NCBI GenBank assembly: GCA_910587685.1
Contig: CAJUMY010000006.1
Span: 1-64,000 of the forward strand
Origin: an uncultured Christensenellaceae bacterium
GTDB lineage: Bacteria > Bacillota > Clostridia > Christensenellales > UBA3700
Direction of reading: 5' to 3'
DNA length: 64,000 bases
The notes beneath the pieces are model-generated. The model saw only the letters and a list, made by a program, of their open reading frames with translations, ran no database searches and was not told where the DNA came from. The translations under genes and the position numbers were made by a program. Shown here piece after piece: positions 52,801 to 62,249 of this stretch; position 1 is the first letter of the stretch; every line of letters starts with the position of its first letter.

Positions 52801-53868
52801 GAAGAAGCGTACGACAACGAGATAGCAGAGCTTTCCGACTACAAAGCTACCGCTTCCTATACTACCGATTCGTTCAATATCGACAATCCGAGCGAGGATT
52901 CGCTCACCTCTCCGTCTAACTGGACGGGATCTTCCGTAAGCGGCGGCAAGACAGATTCCGATTCGCTTACCAAAGGCGTGTTCGATAAGAACTACAGCAG
53001 AAGGGAATGGCTCAAGACCGTGACCGACGATAATACTAACTATATAGACGAAACGGTATGGAATTACCTCGTCGGCGAAAATACCGATAACAACGTTCTC
53101 GTTATAAACAATATTATCAAGAACGGTTACAGCTACACCAACTCGAGCGATTCGAAGACTCTTGCTAAGGATTCCTATTACAAGGTATCGGTCAGCGTAT
53201 TGACGTACGGACTTAGCGAGAGCGAGTACGCGTATATTTCGCTCAAACTCAATAACGTAACGTATACCTTCGGCAAAGACGCCGACAACAACGTTCTCGT
53301 AAATACTTCGAAGTACGTAAACGGAAGCGAGACTCTCGGCGTATGGACTACCTACACGTTCTTCGTAAAGACCCCCGCAAAGGCGTCCGTATCGAACGTG
53401 ACTATCACTCTCGGACTTGGCGAAAAGAGCAGTAGCAGCGACGAGGATAAAAAGGAAGAGAATTTCGTACAGGGTTACGCGTTCTTCGATAACGTTGCAT
53501 TCGAAACCAGCACGAAGGAAGAATTCGAAAAGTCTAGCGACGGAAGCAACTCGAAGAAGATTACCTTTACCGACGAGGACGCTTACAAAGAAGCTCCAAA
53601 GGAAGAAGATGAGAACAATAACGAATCGGGAAGTCTCCTCTGGCTCTACATTTCGTCGGGCGTTATCGGAGCTCTCATCATTATCGTAGTTATCGCATTC
53701 CTTATCAAGAAGTACTGGTACAAGATAGCTCCGCTGTTCAAGAAGAACAAGGGAACTACTCTCGGCGATTACGATAAGAATCATCCTTCTAATCAGAACA
53801 ACGTTCAGAAACCGTCGCAGAAGAACGGCAAGAACAACAAGAAGTCGTCTGATAACTACAACGACTGA
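49873..53868 (+). CDS. Giant surface lipoprotein with tandem carbohydrate-binding-like modules and C-terminal membrane anchor
   Basis: A 1331-residue exported protein. The signal ends in a lipobox-like FVSC with Cys27. The body has about five modules of roughly 200 residues, each with an N-GxF/P-xxW opening (TNGSFASVNSETFPKVPSGW), an L-V-I-N-N phrase (NVLMINNL, NKMLFINNK, NNVLVINNI), Y-YK-ITV-V-T, and WTTYEIYVET - VYFDNVKVE, the pattern of family-4/9-like sugar-binding jelly rolls. Module 4 carries a Cys-rich insert at about 837-870 (CGCTCEKC, CDSKSCDDDCNC). Near the C-terminus a transmembrane helix (about 1254-1278) precedes a basic, Asn/Lys/Gln-rich tail. Probably a glycan-binding envelope protein. 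Ligand unknown. Single-gene unit. Confidence 0.85.
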   Translation: MNRKKRFLLTILVLVLAVSILATFVSCKRETGPAGGNTDEDVIITNGSFASVNSETFPKVPSGWTASAGSTSSSSASATPSTQGEDLISGVIDTKANVFRNNASKWKVNRQKNPFTPNNDDATDTNVLMINNLVSTAYKYTSSNVTLVKNSYYKITVDVRTEDDALAFIYVLGDAFAEFTNISTNSQWTTYEIYVETAKTANKSIQVVVSNGWGAKDTGTMSKGVVYFDNVKVEKLVDKDNEDDNSYGKGIYNEKVAIDNNGDRLATYSMLIPDGEFNYTSGSTMPYTPSKFRGYAGTSSDGSNSAPTGSNYVVSGVLDTTRQYDELSDIVPCPNTLGNKMLFINNKDYTAYGYKSSVSMLIEAGKEYTFSVWLRTVDVTGYGSDNNGAVLKLTKSTSDENPFEIKNINTNGEWKEFTFDIKANQLADTEVYVELWLGEGGSNAKDQSWAKGTVFMDKLSLKETSSTPAPLSEDGNKATADYRDSLDSEKNLLKYGYFMEGNTWGELAFDEDNYNFKNSGKAGHNVVKNSSDNDVPLPAYNLGIKTATGETLLDNALKMSITSATAYGIKIDNAGKNFNIVENGYYKLSMWVKTDLDEKYDSKGLNVKLKKVAKPISSEEPVDTEVASFTNINTRELETNNGYVQLIFYIEGNTLASEELYLEIMLGSGSRFTPQSHVVGDAYITLIAMEGITYKDYSSANTSSYIKKNSLTTSSSSSESVSNGNFSTTDVNTTFENYKSHQGTDEGFEDNEIQNVDGKFILPTAPSNWTISNKSYLEALNTGIVANETQYNSIENKFNGMTYDEFANGIDGGALVISTKNRKGSNGFLTVATTPATCGCTCEKCIENGSCDSKSCDDDCNCLHKSSADGILPVGYTSQSISLSASSYYIIGVKVFAAEGSIAYVNLTNSSDTKTIKVNGDNARGWTKVYFYVETGLSSTSAKLELYLGDKTGDSENKERITGTVAFDNAFYYQIDEEAYDNEIAELSDYKATASYTTDSFNIDNPSEDSLTSPSNWTGSSVSGGKTDSDSLTKGVFDKNYSRREWLKTVTDDNTNYIDETVWNYLVGENTDNNVLVINNIIKNGYSYTNSSDSKTLAKDSYYKVSVSVLTYGLSESEYAYISLKLNNVTYTFGKDADNNVLVNTSKYVNGSETLGVWTTYTFFVKTPAKASVSNVTITLGLGEKSSSSDEDKKEENFVQGYAFFDNVAFETSTKEEFEKSSDGSNSKKITFTDEDAYKEAPKEEDENNNESGSLLWLYISSGVIGALIIIVVIAFLIKKYWYKIAPLFKKNKGTTLGDYDKNHPSNQNNVQKPSQKNGKNNKKSSDNYND

Positions 53869-53901
53869 TAGACTGATAACCTTATAACAACATTATGATT
53901 T

Positions 53902-53935
53902 AAAAGGGTCTCCTTCGAAAGAAAGAGACCCTTTT
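53902..53935 (+). terminator. Terminator of the giant lipoprotein gene
   Basis: An 11-bp perfect stem AAAAGGGTCTC / GAGACCCTTTT followed by ATTATTT. Confidence 0.85.
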
Positions 53936-53977
53936 ATTATTTCTCTATAATCATCCATCAAATTGACAAATGCGCTG

Positions 53978-54262
53978 TCAATTCGGAATATATATTATCT
54001 CGCCTAAAAACACCTCTTTGATACCGTTGAACTTCAGCAGCTTTTCCTGACTGACGCCGAATTGTTTAGCTATCTTCTCCGCCGTATCGAATGGACGTAC
54101 GCAATACTTTATCGGCAGTTTTTCTTCGACGATGAGTTTCATACCCTCTTTCACGTCCTTTATATCAATATTATTAAGCGTTAATATCTCGTCCCTATCA
54201 ACGCCGAATTCCTTTGCAATATCATCAATACCGCCAGTCACGCGAACAGCTATCCTTGCCAT
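53978..54262 (-). CDS. Double LysM-domain protein
   Basis: A 94-residue protein made almost wholly of two LysM units: residues about 7-46 (GIDDIAKEFGVDRDEILTLNNI, then VKEGMKLIV) and 51-94 (YCVRPFDTAEKIAKQFGVSQEKLLKFNGI, then EIIYIPN). LysM binds peptidoglycan or chitin. No signal peptide or membrane segment is visible, so export is unclear; in spore-formers such short LysM proteins can be spore-coat parts. It is divergent from the spoVB-like gene. Confidence 0.85.
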   Translation of the reverse strand: MARIAVRVTGGIDDIAKEFGVDRDEILTLNNIDIKDVKEGMKLIVEEKLPIKYCVRPFDTAEKIAKQFGVSQEKLLKFNGIKEVFLGEIIYIPN

Positions 54263-54376
54263 TTTTACCCTCCGAATATAAACGTTTCGATATTTTACCT
54301 TCAGTTTATTCTATTCGCTATCGCCTCTCAATATATTTAACTGAGACCGATAATTCGAAAAAAGGAGTGAACGTTT

Positions 54377-55879
54377 ATTAAAAGATTGCTTAAAGCCGTA
54401 GCTACGGTATCTATCATCTCGATAATAACGCGAGCGTTAGCGTTCGTATTCAAAATATACCTTTCCCGCGAACTCGGCGCGGAGATACTCGGCGTATACC
54501 AGATATGTATGTCCATATTCATATTGATAGCGTCTCTATCCTCATCGGGTCTTCCGACCACTCTATCACGCAAGACTGCGGAATACGGTATGCTCGGCGA
54601 CAGTAAAAGCGAAAAGCAGATATTAGCGACGACTGTATTTACTTCGCTGTTCCTATCTGTCGCGTCGATGCTCTTCTTCTACCTATTCCCCAATATCACG
54701 GCGCTCTTATTCAGCGATTCGAGATGTACCGATATGTTCGTAACGATGCTCCCCGCGTTAATAAGCACGAGCGTATATTCCGTTACACGCGGCTGGTTCT
54801 GGGGCAAGAAAGACTACCTCGTATTCTCCTCTAGCGAACTCGTTCAAGAAGTTCTGTCCATAGCTATAGTGGCTATGGCTTTACTCAGCGGAATTTTCCG
54901 CGATAAATCCCGAGCGATAGCCGTAGCGTTCGTCGTCAGCGACTACATAGCTACCGCAATACTCGTCGTATTGTTCTTTAGAAAGGGCGGACGGCTCGCC
55001 CGTCCCGCAAAGTTCGGCGAAGTGTATCGTTCGGCGCTGCCTCTCACTTCCTCGAGACTGCTCGGCTCTTTGGTGAGCTCGCTGATGGCTCTATTGATAC
55101 CTTCACTTCTCGTAAAATACGGCATGGATACCTCTCTTGCGACCGCGAGCTACGGACGCGCAAGCGGAATGGTAATGCCTCTTCTGTTCGCTCCGTCGTC
55201 CTTCACCGGATCTTTGGCGGTAGTTATGATACCCGAGCTCGCCTCCAGCAATATCGCAAAGAAGCCGTCCGTATCTTCCACCGTCAAGAACGCCATATTC
55301 ATATCCGTCATGTCGGCTTGCGTATTCGTACCGATATATATGTCTTTGGGCGAAGAAATATGCTCTACGCTATATCACGACGATATCGCGGGCTCGTTCC
55401 TGACATACGCGTCGGTACTCATGATACCGCTCTCTATAAATCAGATGGTAATATCCCTTCTCAATACTCTCGGCAAGGAAAACAAAACGTTTTTAAGTCA
55501 TATGATAGGCTCGGCTCTGCTATTTGCGATGATATTGATACTTCCGAAATACATAGGGATACACGCATATTTCGTTGGACTTATTTCCTTCCACGTTTTC
55601 ACTATGAGCGTCAATCTAATAACGCTCTCGAAGACTACGAAACTGGGAAAACAATTATTCTTAAACTCATCGCTCGTTATAGCGTTTGCCTGCCTTACCG
55701 GCGTACTTTTGAATTTCGTCGATATGCCGAGCGTACCGAAAATAGCCGCGATAGCAATTAAGAGCGCGATAGCTGTATCGGCTTATCTGCTATTTTTGAT
55801 AGTTTTCAAGTTCATAGATATAACGAAATTCCTTAAAAAACAAAAAAAGCCTGTAAAAACTCAAACGCAGGACGCATAA
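54377..55879 (+). CDS. spoVB: SpoVB/MurJ-family lipid flippase
   Basis: A membrane protein of about 500 residues of the MOP (MviN/Wzx) exporter superfamily, with 12-14 helices. It begins LLKAVATVSIISIITRALAFVFKIYLSRELGAEILGVYQ, as in SpoVB-type proteins that support spore cortex synthesis by moving lipid-linked precursors. SSSGLPTTLSRK and FWGKKDYLVFSSSELVQEV are typical. There is no ATG or GTG near the start. An ATT at 54377 stands exactly 9 bases after AAAGGAG and would add IKR, a usual N-terminus for the family. The alternative TTG at 54386 lies 18 bases from the ribosome site. Confidence 0.88.
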   Translation: MKRLLKAVATVSIISIITRALAFVFKIYLSRELGAEILGVYQICMSIFILIASLSSSGLPTTLSRKTAEYGMLGDSKSEKQILATTVFTSLFLSVASMLFFYLFPNITALLFSDSRCTDMFVTMLPALISTSVYSVTRGWFWGKKDYLVFSSSELVQEVLSIAIVAMALLSGIFRDKSRAIAVAFVVSDYIATAILVVLFFRKGGRLARPAKFGEVYRSALPLTSSRLLGSLVSSLMALLIPSLLVKYGMDTSLATASYGRASGMVMPLLFAPSSFTGSLAVVMIPELASSNIAKKPSVSSTVKNAIFISVMSACVFVPIYMSLGEEICSTLYHDDIAGSFLTYASVLMIPLSINQMVISLLNTLGKENKTFLSHMIGSALLFAMILILPKYIGIHAYFVGLISFHVFTMSVNLITLSKTTKLGKQLFLNSSLVIAFACLTGVLLNFVDMPSVPKIAAIAIKSAIAVSAYLLFLIVFKFIDITKFLKKQKKPVKTQTQDA

Positions 55880-55946
55880 TAACTTTACCTCTTCGAGTCT
55901 TTCTTTATCTCGGAAGTTATAGCAAACTGAGCAATTAAAACGATAC

Positions 55947-55978
55947 AAATACGCCGCTCGATCGTTAGCGGCGTATTT
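55947..55978 (+). terminator. Terminator of spoVB
   Basis: A 12-bp perfect stem AAATACGCCGCT / AGCGGCGTATTT with an 8-base loop. Confidence 0.8.
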
Positions 55979-56038
55979 ATCTTCGTAAAAATTAAAAAAC
56001 GTCGGTATATTCTTTAATTCTTAACTAACAATAAGAGT

Positions 56039-56770
56039 ATGTTGATAGTATTTACACGAGCAATTATCATCTACGTATTTTTACTCATCGTAATGAGACT
56101 TATGGGAAAAAAACAACTCGGAGAACTGCAGCCTTTCGAGTTCGCCATCACGCTCATTGTCGCAGATCTTGCCTGTATCCCTATGGGAGACACGTCAATG
56201 CCTATCACGTACGGACTCGTGCCGATATTCACTCTTTTCGTCATTCACCTTCTGGTCACGAAACTTACGAAACACAGTATCAAACTTCGTAAGCTGATAA
56301 ACGGGAAGCCCATCATCGTCATAAACGGCGACGGAATAGACTACGAAATGATGAAAAGTCTCGATATGACGGTCAACGACCTAATGGAGGCTTTGCGTTC
56401 CAACGGATTCTTTTCGCCCGACGAAGTGGAATTCGCCATAGTAGAGACGAACGGCGATCTTTCCGTACTTCCTAAGACGGAGAACATTCCGCTCACAAGG
56501 GGCGATATAGAGTCCTTGAAAAGCGGAGAGACAAGCGACGACAATACCGATTCCACTATCCCTTATATGTTGATAGCGGAAGGCAAACGTATGGGCGAAA
56601 ACATCGAAAAATGCGGCATCGACGAGAACGTCATCACCGATATTCTCAACAAGTATTCGCTAAAGCAGAAAGACGTGCTTCTTTTGACCGTAAGGAATAA
56701 CGAAACGATATTTCTGCAACCGAAATCCCAAAAGGCGATTTCGACAAGCGTTAGCGAGGTGACTGCATGA
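56039..56770 (+). CDS. DUF421 / YetF-family membrane protein
   Basis: A 243-residue protein with three N-terminal membrane helices (about 5-80) and a cytoplasmic domain. It has VMRLMGKKQLGELQPFEFAITLIVADLACIPM and PIIVINGDGIDYEMMKSLDMTVNDLMEALRSNGFFSPDEVEFAIVETNGDLSV, which are diagnostic of DUF421. Homologues in Bacillus are often linked to spores. The region around 160-185 is an acidic linker. Only a weak ribosome site (AAGAG) precedes the ATG. It overlaps the DUF4363 gene by 4 bp, the usual pairing. Confidence 0.92.
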   Translation: MLIVFTRAIIIYVFLLIVMRLMGKKQLGELQPFEFAITLIVADLACIPMGDTSMPITYGLVPIFTLFVIHLLVTKLTKHSIKLRKLINGKPIIVINGDGIDYEMMKSLDMTVNDLMEALRSNGFFSPDEVEFAIVETNGDLSVLPKTENIPLTRGDIESLKSGETSDDNTDSTIPYMLIAEGKRMGENIEKCGIDENVITDILNKYSLKQKDVLLLTVRNNETIFLQPKSQKAISTSVSEVTA

Positions 56771-57147
56771 AACACATAATCGTCGCAGTAATGATCGTGA
56801 TCATTATTCTGTCTCTCGGAATAACGGAACAGATAATAATAAAGAACACTTTCGATGAAGTCTATAAATACGCCGAAGATATACGGGCGTTGCTCGTACA
56901 GGGAGACAATGAAGAGGCTCTCCTTAAGACGGTTGCTCTTAGCGACTATTGGAAAAAGAAAAGCGATCTAATGGAATTTATGTTTCCGCATAACGAATTT
57001 CGCGATTTCATAATGGCTGTGAGCGAGCTTAAAGGCAACATCGTAACCGAAGAATACGAAAACGCCATAGCATTGACCTACGTTATCGCAGAGGATGCCG
57101 TAAACCGTCAAGACTTACTTCTTTTCAAACTAAAGAACGTATTGTAA
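56767..57147 (+). CDS. DUF4363 family protein
   Basis: A 126-residue protein with one N-terminal membrane helix (IIVAVMIVIIILSLGI) and a helical extracytoplasmic part (YAEDIRALLVQGDNEEALLKTVALSDYWKKKSDLMEFMFPHNEF, typical of DUF4363). It is commonly encoded right after DUF421 and presumably forms a complex with it. The ATG overlaps the upstream stop (ATGA). Confidence 0.88.
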   Translation: MKHIIVAVMIVIIILSLGITEQIIIKNTFDEVYKYAEDIRALLVQGDNEEALLKTVALSDYWKKKSDLMEFMFPHNEFRDFIMAVSELKGNIVTEEYENAIALTYVIAEDAVNRQDLLLFKLKNVL

Positions 57148-57169
57148 ACGCTGTCAACTTAAAATATAG

Positions 57170-57198
57170 AGGGAGCTTGCCGAATAGGCAATCTCCCT
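57170..57198. terminator. Terminator between DUF4363 and uvrA
   Basis: Stem AGGGAG(C)TTGCC / GGCAA(T)CTCCCT with one internal mismatch. T-rich on both sides, so it may serve both convergent transcripts. Confidence 0.7.
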
Positions 57199-57246
57199 TC
57201 CTTTTCTTTCATTAATATTCTATATATCCGCTCGAATGATCGGCGC

Positions 57247-60072
57247 TTATTTCTGCTCGAGCTTTTTCTTAAGGAATTTGCCTGTTAGGCTCTCTTTTAC
57301 TTCCGCTATTTCTTCGGGCGTACCGCTCGCAACTATCTCTCCGCCCTTATCTCCTCCGAAAGGTCCGAGATCTATGATATGATCCGCAACTTTGATAACG
57401 TCGAGATTATGCTCGATAACGAGAACTGTATTTCCCTTGTCTACGAATCTATTGAGTATGGATATGAGCTTCTTGACATCATGGGTATGAAGTCCCGTAG
57501 TGGGCTCGTCAAGTATATAAATGGTCTTGCCCGTACTGCGTTTTGAAAGCTCCGTCGCGAGCTTCACTCTCTGCGCCTCTCCGCCGGAGAGCGTCGTCGC
57601 AGGCTGACCGAGCTTGATATATCCGAGCCCTACGTCCGCAAGCGTCTTTATCTTATTATATATCTGCGGAACGTTCTCGAAGAATTTAGTTGCCTCGTCT
57701 ACAGTCATCTCGAGAACGTCGTGAATATTCTTTCCCTTATACGTTACCTGCAACGTTTCCCTATTGTATCTCATACCGTGACAGACTTCGCACGGAACGT
57801 ATATATCGGAAAGAAAGTGCATCTCTATCTTTATTATACCGTCTCCCGAACAATTCTCGCACCGACCGCCCGACGTATTGAAACTGAATCTTCCCGCGCC
57901 GTATCCTCTCGCCTGCGCCTCCTGAGTCTTTGCGAACAATTCTCTTATCTGAGTGAATACTCCCGTATAAGTCGCGGGATTCGACCTCGGAGTCCTTCCT
58001 ATCGGGCTTTGGTCTATAGCTATTACCTTATCGAGATTTTCAATACCGAGTATGCCGTCGCAATTAGTTTCTTTGAGCCTTGCATTATTGAGCTTAGCCT
58101 GAAGAACGGGATAAATTATCTCATTGACGAGCGAACTCTTTCCGCTACCCGAAACCCCCGTTACGACGTTGAATTTTCCGAGAGGTATCTTGACGCTGAT
58201 ATTTTTGAGATTATTCTGCTTAGCGCCGACGACTTCTAGATATGCTCCGTTGCCTTCGCGTCTTGTCTCGGGAACGTCTATCTTCATAGCCCCCGACATA
58301 TACTGTCCCGTTATAGAATCGGGATTGTTCTTTATCTCTTCGGGCGTTCCCTCTGCGATAAGCCGCCCTCCGTGAACTCCCGCTCCCGGACCTATATCGA
58401 CGATATAGTCCGCGCATTCCATAGTGTCTTCGTCGTGCTCGACCACTATGAGCGTATTGCCGAGATCTCTCAGTCTCTTGAGCGTACCGAGCAGTTTTTC
58501 ATTGTCGCTCTGATGCAGTCCTATACTCGGCTCGTCGAGAATATATAACACTCCCATAAGTCCGCTGCCTATCTGCGTTGCCAGCCTTATCCTCTGCGCT
58601 TCGCCGCCCGAGAGCGTCGCCGCCGAACGCGAGAGCGTAAGATACGAAAGCCCTACGTTGAGCAGAAAAGTTATACGAGCGTTTATCTCCTTGATTATTT
58701 GGTTCGCAATGAGTTGCTCCCGTTCGGTAAGCGTGAGCTCGCTCATGAATTTATATAGATTTTCGATAGACATATCTGTAAGTTCCGCAATATTCTTGTC
58801 TCCTACAGTGACCGAAAGAGCCTCTTTTCTAAGTCTCTTGCCTCCGCATACCTCGCAGGTCTTCGAAACCATGTATCGCTCTATCTCAGCCTTTACGAAG
58901 TCCGACGTCGACTCGTTATAGCGACGCATAAGATTATTCACTATTCCCTCGTAACGTCTGCTGAAACTGCCGGTAAAAGTCTTTGACTTGTACTCCATTT
59001 CGATAGGAGTATCGTCGCCGTAGAATATGACTTTGAGCGCGCTGTCAGGCAAATCTTTAACGGGAGTATCGAGCGAAAATCCATGCTTTTTAGCAATGGC
59101 TTCCAGCATACCGAGACTGATATTCGACGAATCGAGATTCCATCCGCTCACGTTGATAGCGCCCTTTCTCAAGGAAAGATTCCAGTCCTTGACTATCTTA
59201 TTGACGTCTATCACGTTATTAAATCCGAGACCGTGACACTCGGGACACGCTCCGTACGGATTGTTGAACGAAAAGAGTCTCGGCGCGAGCTCCTCTATAC
59301 TTATATCGCAATCGGGACAGGAATACTTGGTCGAATGAAGGACTCTCTCTCCGTTAGCCTCGACGCTCACTAGACCGTCCGCCAGTTTGAGCGCGCTCTC
59401 GAGCGAATCCGAAAGACGTCTGTTGATACCGTCTTTGACGACTATTCTGTCTATTATTACGTTGATGTTGTGCTTTACGTTTTTGTCGATCTTTATATCG
59501 CCGTCGCTGTCGAGATTGTATTCTATGCCGTCTATCTCCACTCGCATATAGCCGTTCTTTCTGAGCGAATCGAGTTCTTTGCGATATTCGCCCTTACGTC
59601 CTCTAACCATGGGCGCTATGACTCTTATCTTAACGCCTTCGCCGAGCTCAAGAACTTTGTCGCATATCTGATCGACGCTCTGATGCGTTATCTCCTTACC
59701 GCACTTAGGACAGTGCGGGCGTCCGATCCTTGCAAACAGAAGTCTGAAATAATCGTATATCTCAGTCACGGTCCCGACAGTCGAACGCGGATTGTTCGAC
59801 GTAGTCTTCTGATCTATAGATATGGCGGGAGACAGTCCTTCGATATAATCGACGTCAGGCTTGTCCATCTGTCCGAGAAACTGTCTCGCATACGACGAAA
59901 GAGACTCGACGTAGCGTCTCTGCCCTTCCGCAAATATCGTATCGAACGCGAGCGACGATTTTCCCGAGCCGCTGAGTCCTGTGAGCACGACCAGTTTTTC
60001 TCTCGGGATCCTTACGTCGATATTTTTAAGATTGTGTACTCTTGCTCCTTTTACGAAAATATCCTCTCTCAT
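57247..60072 (-). CDS. uvrA: Excinuclease ABC subunit A
   Basis: A 941-residue ATPase that finds bulky DNA damage in nucleotide excision repair. Two ABC modules are seen: Walker A boxes [14 protein letters not shown] (near residue 35) and [14 protein letters not shown] (near 640), and signature sequences [18 protein letters not shown] and [18 protein letters not shown]. Zinc-binding cysteine pairs include [29 protein letters not shown] and CEVCHG. Its start overlaps the uvrB stop as ATGA, so it is co-transcribed from the SOS promoter upstream of uvrB. Confidence 0.98.
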   Translation of the reverse strand: MREDIFVKGARVHNLKNIDVRIPREKLVVLTGLSGSGKSSLAFDTIFAEGQRRYVESLSSYARQFLGQMDKPDVDYIEGLSPAISIDQKTTSNNPRSTVGTVTEIYDYFRLLFARIGRPHCPKCGKEITHQSVDQICDKVLELGEGVKIRVIAPMVRGRKGEYRKELDSLRKNGYMRVEIDGIEYNLDSDGDIKIDKNVKHNINVIIDRIVVKDGINRRLSDSLESALKLADGLVSVEANGERVLHSTKYSCPDCDISIEELAPRLFSFNNPYGACPECHGLGFNNVIDVNKIVKDWNLSLRKGAINVSGWNLDSSNISLGMLEAIAKKHGFSLDTPVKDLPDSALKVIFYGDDTPIEMEYKSKTFTGSFSRRYEGIVNNLMRRYNESTSDFVKAEIERYMVSKTCEVCGGKRLRKEALSVTVGDKNIAELTDMSIENLYKFMSELTLTEREQLIANQIIKEINARITFLLNVGLSYLTLSRSAATLSGGEAQRIRLATQIGSGLMGVLYILDEPSIGLHQSDNEKLLGTLKRLRDLGNTLIVVEHDEDTMECADYIVDIGPGAGVHGGRLIAEGTPEEIKNNPDSITGQYMSGAMKIDVPETRREGNGAYLEVVGAKQNNLKNISVKIPLGKFNVVTGVSGSGKSSLVNEIIYPVLQAKLNNARLKETNCDGILGIENLDKVIAIDQSPIGRTPRSNPATYTGVFTQIRELFAKTQEAQARGYGAGRFSFNTSGGRCENCSGDGIIKIEMHFLSDIYVPCEVCHGMRYNRETLQVTYKGKNIHDVLEMTVDEATKFFENVPQIYNKIKTLADVGLGYIKLGQPATTLSGGEAQRVKLATELSKRSTGKTIYILDEPTTGLHTHDVKKLISILNRFVDKGNTVLVIEHNLDVIKVADHIIDLGPFGGDKGGEIVASGTPEEIAEVKESLTGKFLKKKLEQK

Positions 60073-62030
60073 TTCTTCTTTCCGTTGATCTCCTTCTTTA
60101 ATTCCGCTATTCTCTCCCTTATCTTTATGGCGCTCTCGAAGTCGAGAACGCTCGCCGCGTGATTCATCTCTCTTCTGAGTCTCTCTATTTCCTTGTTGAT
60201 ATCCTTTATTCCGTCTTTAGCGTCTTCGACTTTCTTGCTTATCTCGAGCGTGTTCTTGATGTCCTTTATAATGGTCTTCGGAACTATTCCGTGCTCTTCG
60301 TTGTACCTGTTCTGCGCGTCTCTCCTACGCTTAGTCTCGTCTATGGCGCGTCTCATACTGTCGGTTATCTCGTCCGCGTACATTATGACCTTTCCTTCGC
60401 TGTTTCGAGCAGCTCGTCCGATAGTCTGTATCAAAGACGTCTCGCTCCTCAAGAATCCCTCCTTATCTGCGTCGAGTATCGCCACAACGCTGACCTCGGG
60501 CATATCGAGCCCTTCTCTCAAAAGGTTAATCCCCACGAGCACGTCGAAGTCTCCACGTCTTAGCCCGTTAATAATATCCACCCTCTCCAATGTGTCGATA
60601 TCACTATGCATATATCGCACTTTTATATGTCTTTCCTTGAGGAATGCCGTAAGAGATTCCGCCATCTTTTTCGTAAGAGTAGTAACGAGCGCTCTCTCTT
60701 TTTTCTCCGTTACCGCATTAATGACCCCGATAAGATCCTCTATCTGTCCCTCTATCGGTCTGACCTCTACTATAGGGTCGAGAAGTCCAGTCGGTCTGAT
60801 GAGCTGCTCTGCGACCTGCCCGGCTATAGACATCTCGTAAGGAGCAGGCGTTGCGGATACGCATATCAGTTGCGATATCTTGCTGTCGAACTCATCGAAG
60901 CGAAGAGGTCTGTTATCGTACGCCGCAGGCAAGCGGAATCCATATTCCACAAGGTTATCCTTTCTCGCTCTGTCGCCGTTATACATCGCCCTTATCTGCG
61001 GTATCGTCATATGGCTCTCGTCTATAAACATTATATAATCGTCGGGGAAAAAGTCCAACAGCGTATACGGCGGCTGTCCTTCCGTACGTCCGTCGAAATA
61101 CCTCGAATAATTCTCTATTCCGCTGCAGTATCCGACCTCTCTCATCATTTCTATATCATAGCGTACTCTTTCGCTGATCCTCTGCGCCTCTATGAGTTTA
61201 TTTCTTGCCTGAAATTCGGCGACTCTCTTATGCAGGTCTCTTTCTATTATTTGCAGCGATTCTTTAAGTTTTTCGTTGCCGACAACGTAATGCGTAGCGG
61301 GGAATATATTGACGTGGCTGAGCTCCTGAAAAACTTTAGAAGTAACTACCGTAAACTCGTAAATATTCTCTATCTCGTCTCCCCAAAACTCGACGCGGAT
61401 AGCCGTCTCGGTCTTCTCCACGGGAAATATATCGAGAACGTCTCCCCTGACCCTGAACGTCGCTCTCGTAAAATCAATATCGTTACGCTTGTACTGAAGC
61501 TCGGTAAGTCTGTCTATGAGATCGTCTCTCTCTATAGTCATACCCTTGCGGAGAGATAGCGCCATATCGAAATAGTCCTTAGGCGCGCCCAGACCGTAAA
61601 TACACGATACTGAACAGACAACTATCACGTCTCTCGACTCGCAAAGCGCGCTGGTAGCCGAGTTCCTCAGTCGGTCTATCTCGTCGTTGACCATGAGTTC
61701 CTTTTCTATATAAGTATCCGAACGCGGTATATACGCCTCGGGCTGATAATAATCGTAATAGGAGACGAAGTATTCCACATGGTTATTCGGGAAAAATTCG
61801 CGGAACTCATTACAGAGCTGAGCGGCAAGCGTCTTATTGTGAGCGATAACCAGAGTGGGACGCTGTACGCGTTCTATAACGTTCGCCATCGTAAAAGTTT
61901 TGCCACTGCCGGTCACACCGAGAAGAACCTGCGTTCTCAATCCGTCCTCGATACCTGCTACGAGCTTGTCTATAGCCTCGGGCTGATCTCCGCGCGGCTT
62001 AAATTTTGAATGCAATTCGAATTTTGCCAT
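60069..62030 (-). CDS. uvrB: Excinuclease ABC subunit B
   Basis: A 653-residue helicase-like protein that verifies damage and recruits UvrC. It has Walker [15 protein letters not shown], the beta-hairpin [42 protein letters not shown], and helicase motif [20 protein letters not shown]. The UVR domain is at the C-terminus ([24 protein letters not shown]). The ATG at 62030 is chosen for GGAGG just upstream and for family fit ([20 protein letters not shown]). First gene of uvrBA. Confidence 0.98.
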   Translation of the reverse strand: MAKFELHSKFKPRGDQPEAIDKLVAGIEDGLRTQVLLGVTGSGKTFTMANVIERVQRPTLVIAHNKTLAAQLCNEFREFFPNNHVEYFVSYYDYYQPEAYIPRSDTYIEKELMVNDEIDRLRNSATSALCESRDVIVVCSVSCIYGLGAPKDYFDMALSLRKGMTIERDDLIDRLTELQYKRNDIDFTRATFRVRGDVLDIFPVEKTETAIRVEFWGDEIENIYEFTVVTSKVFQELSHVNIFPATHYVVGNEKLKESLQIIERDLHKRVAEFQARNKLIEAQRISERVRYDIEMMREVGYCSGIENYSRYFDGRTEGQPPYTLLDFFPDDYIMFIDESHMTIPQIRAMYNGDRARKDNLVEYGFRLPAAYDNRPLRFDEFDSKISQLICVSATPAPYEMSIAGQVAEQLIRPTGLLDPIVEVRPIEGQIEDLIGVINAVTEKKERALVTTLTKKMAESLTAFLKERHIKVRYMHSDIDTLERVDIINGLRRGDFDVLVGINLLREGLDMPEVSVVAILDADKEGFLRSETSLIQTIGRAARNSEGKVIMYADEITDSMRRAIDETKRRRDAQNRYNEEHGIVPKTIIKDIKNTLEISKKVEDAKDGIKDINKEIERLRREMNHAASVLDFESAIKIRERIAELKKEINGKKK

Positions 62031-62129
62031 ATTTCCTCCGAGTATATACGAATAAAACTCTGTCGGCATCCTATTATCCGTTTACCGCCGACGACGCTTC
62101 GATAAATGCGAGTCGCCGACCGTAAGCAC

Positions 62130-62158
62130 ATTATATCAGAACATATGTTCTAAGTCAA
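62130..62158 (-). promoter_or_regulatory. SOS promoter of uvrBA with LexA box
   Basis: TTGACT (62158-62153), a 17-base spacer and a consensus TATAAT (62135-62130). The spacer holds the perfect palindrome AGAACATATGTTCT (62138-62151), which contains the Bacillota LexA/DinR core GAAC-N4-GTTC. LexA bound there would cover the polymerase site and repress uvrBA until DNA damage. Confidence 0.9.
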
Positions 62159-62165
62159 CGAAAAA

Positions 62166-62185
62166 CGAGGCAAAAGTATGCCTCG
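62166..62185 (-). terminator. Terminator of the small membrane protein gene at 62250-62621
   Basis: A 7-bp perfect stem CGAGGCA / TGCCTCG with a 6-base loop, followed on the minus strand by TTTTT. It lies directly upstream of the uvrB promoter and would insulate it. Confidence 0.75.
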
Positions 62186-62249
62186 CTCGGATTTTTACAT
62201 ATAACTTTACGACCTATAGTCTACGTCGTCAAGAAAGATTTTTCGGAAC

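Noticed and set aside
52324..53784. A 486-codon minus-strand frame opposite the giant lipoprotein gene
   Set aside because: It is the complement of tandem modules with good codon use on the plus strand, and it has no start-site support.
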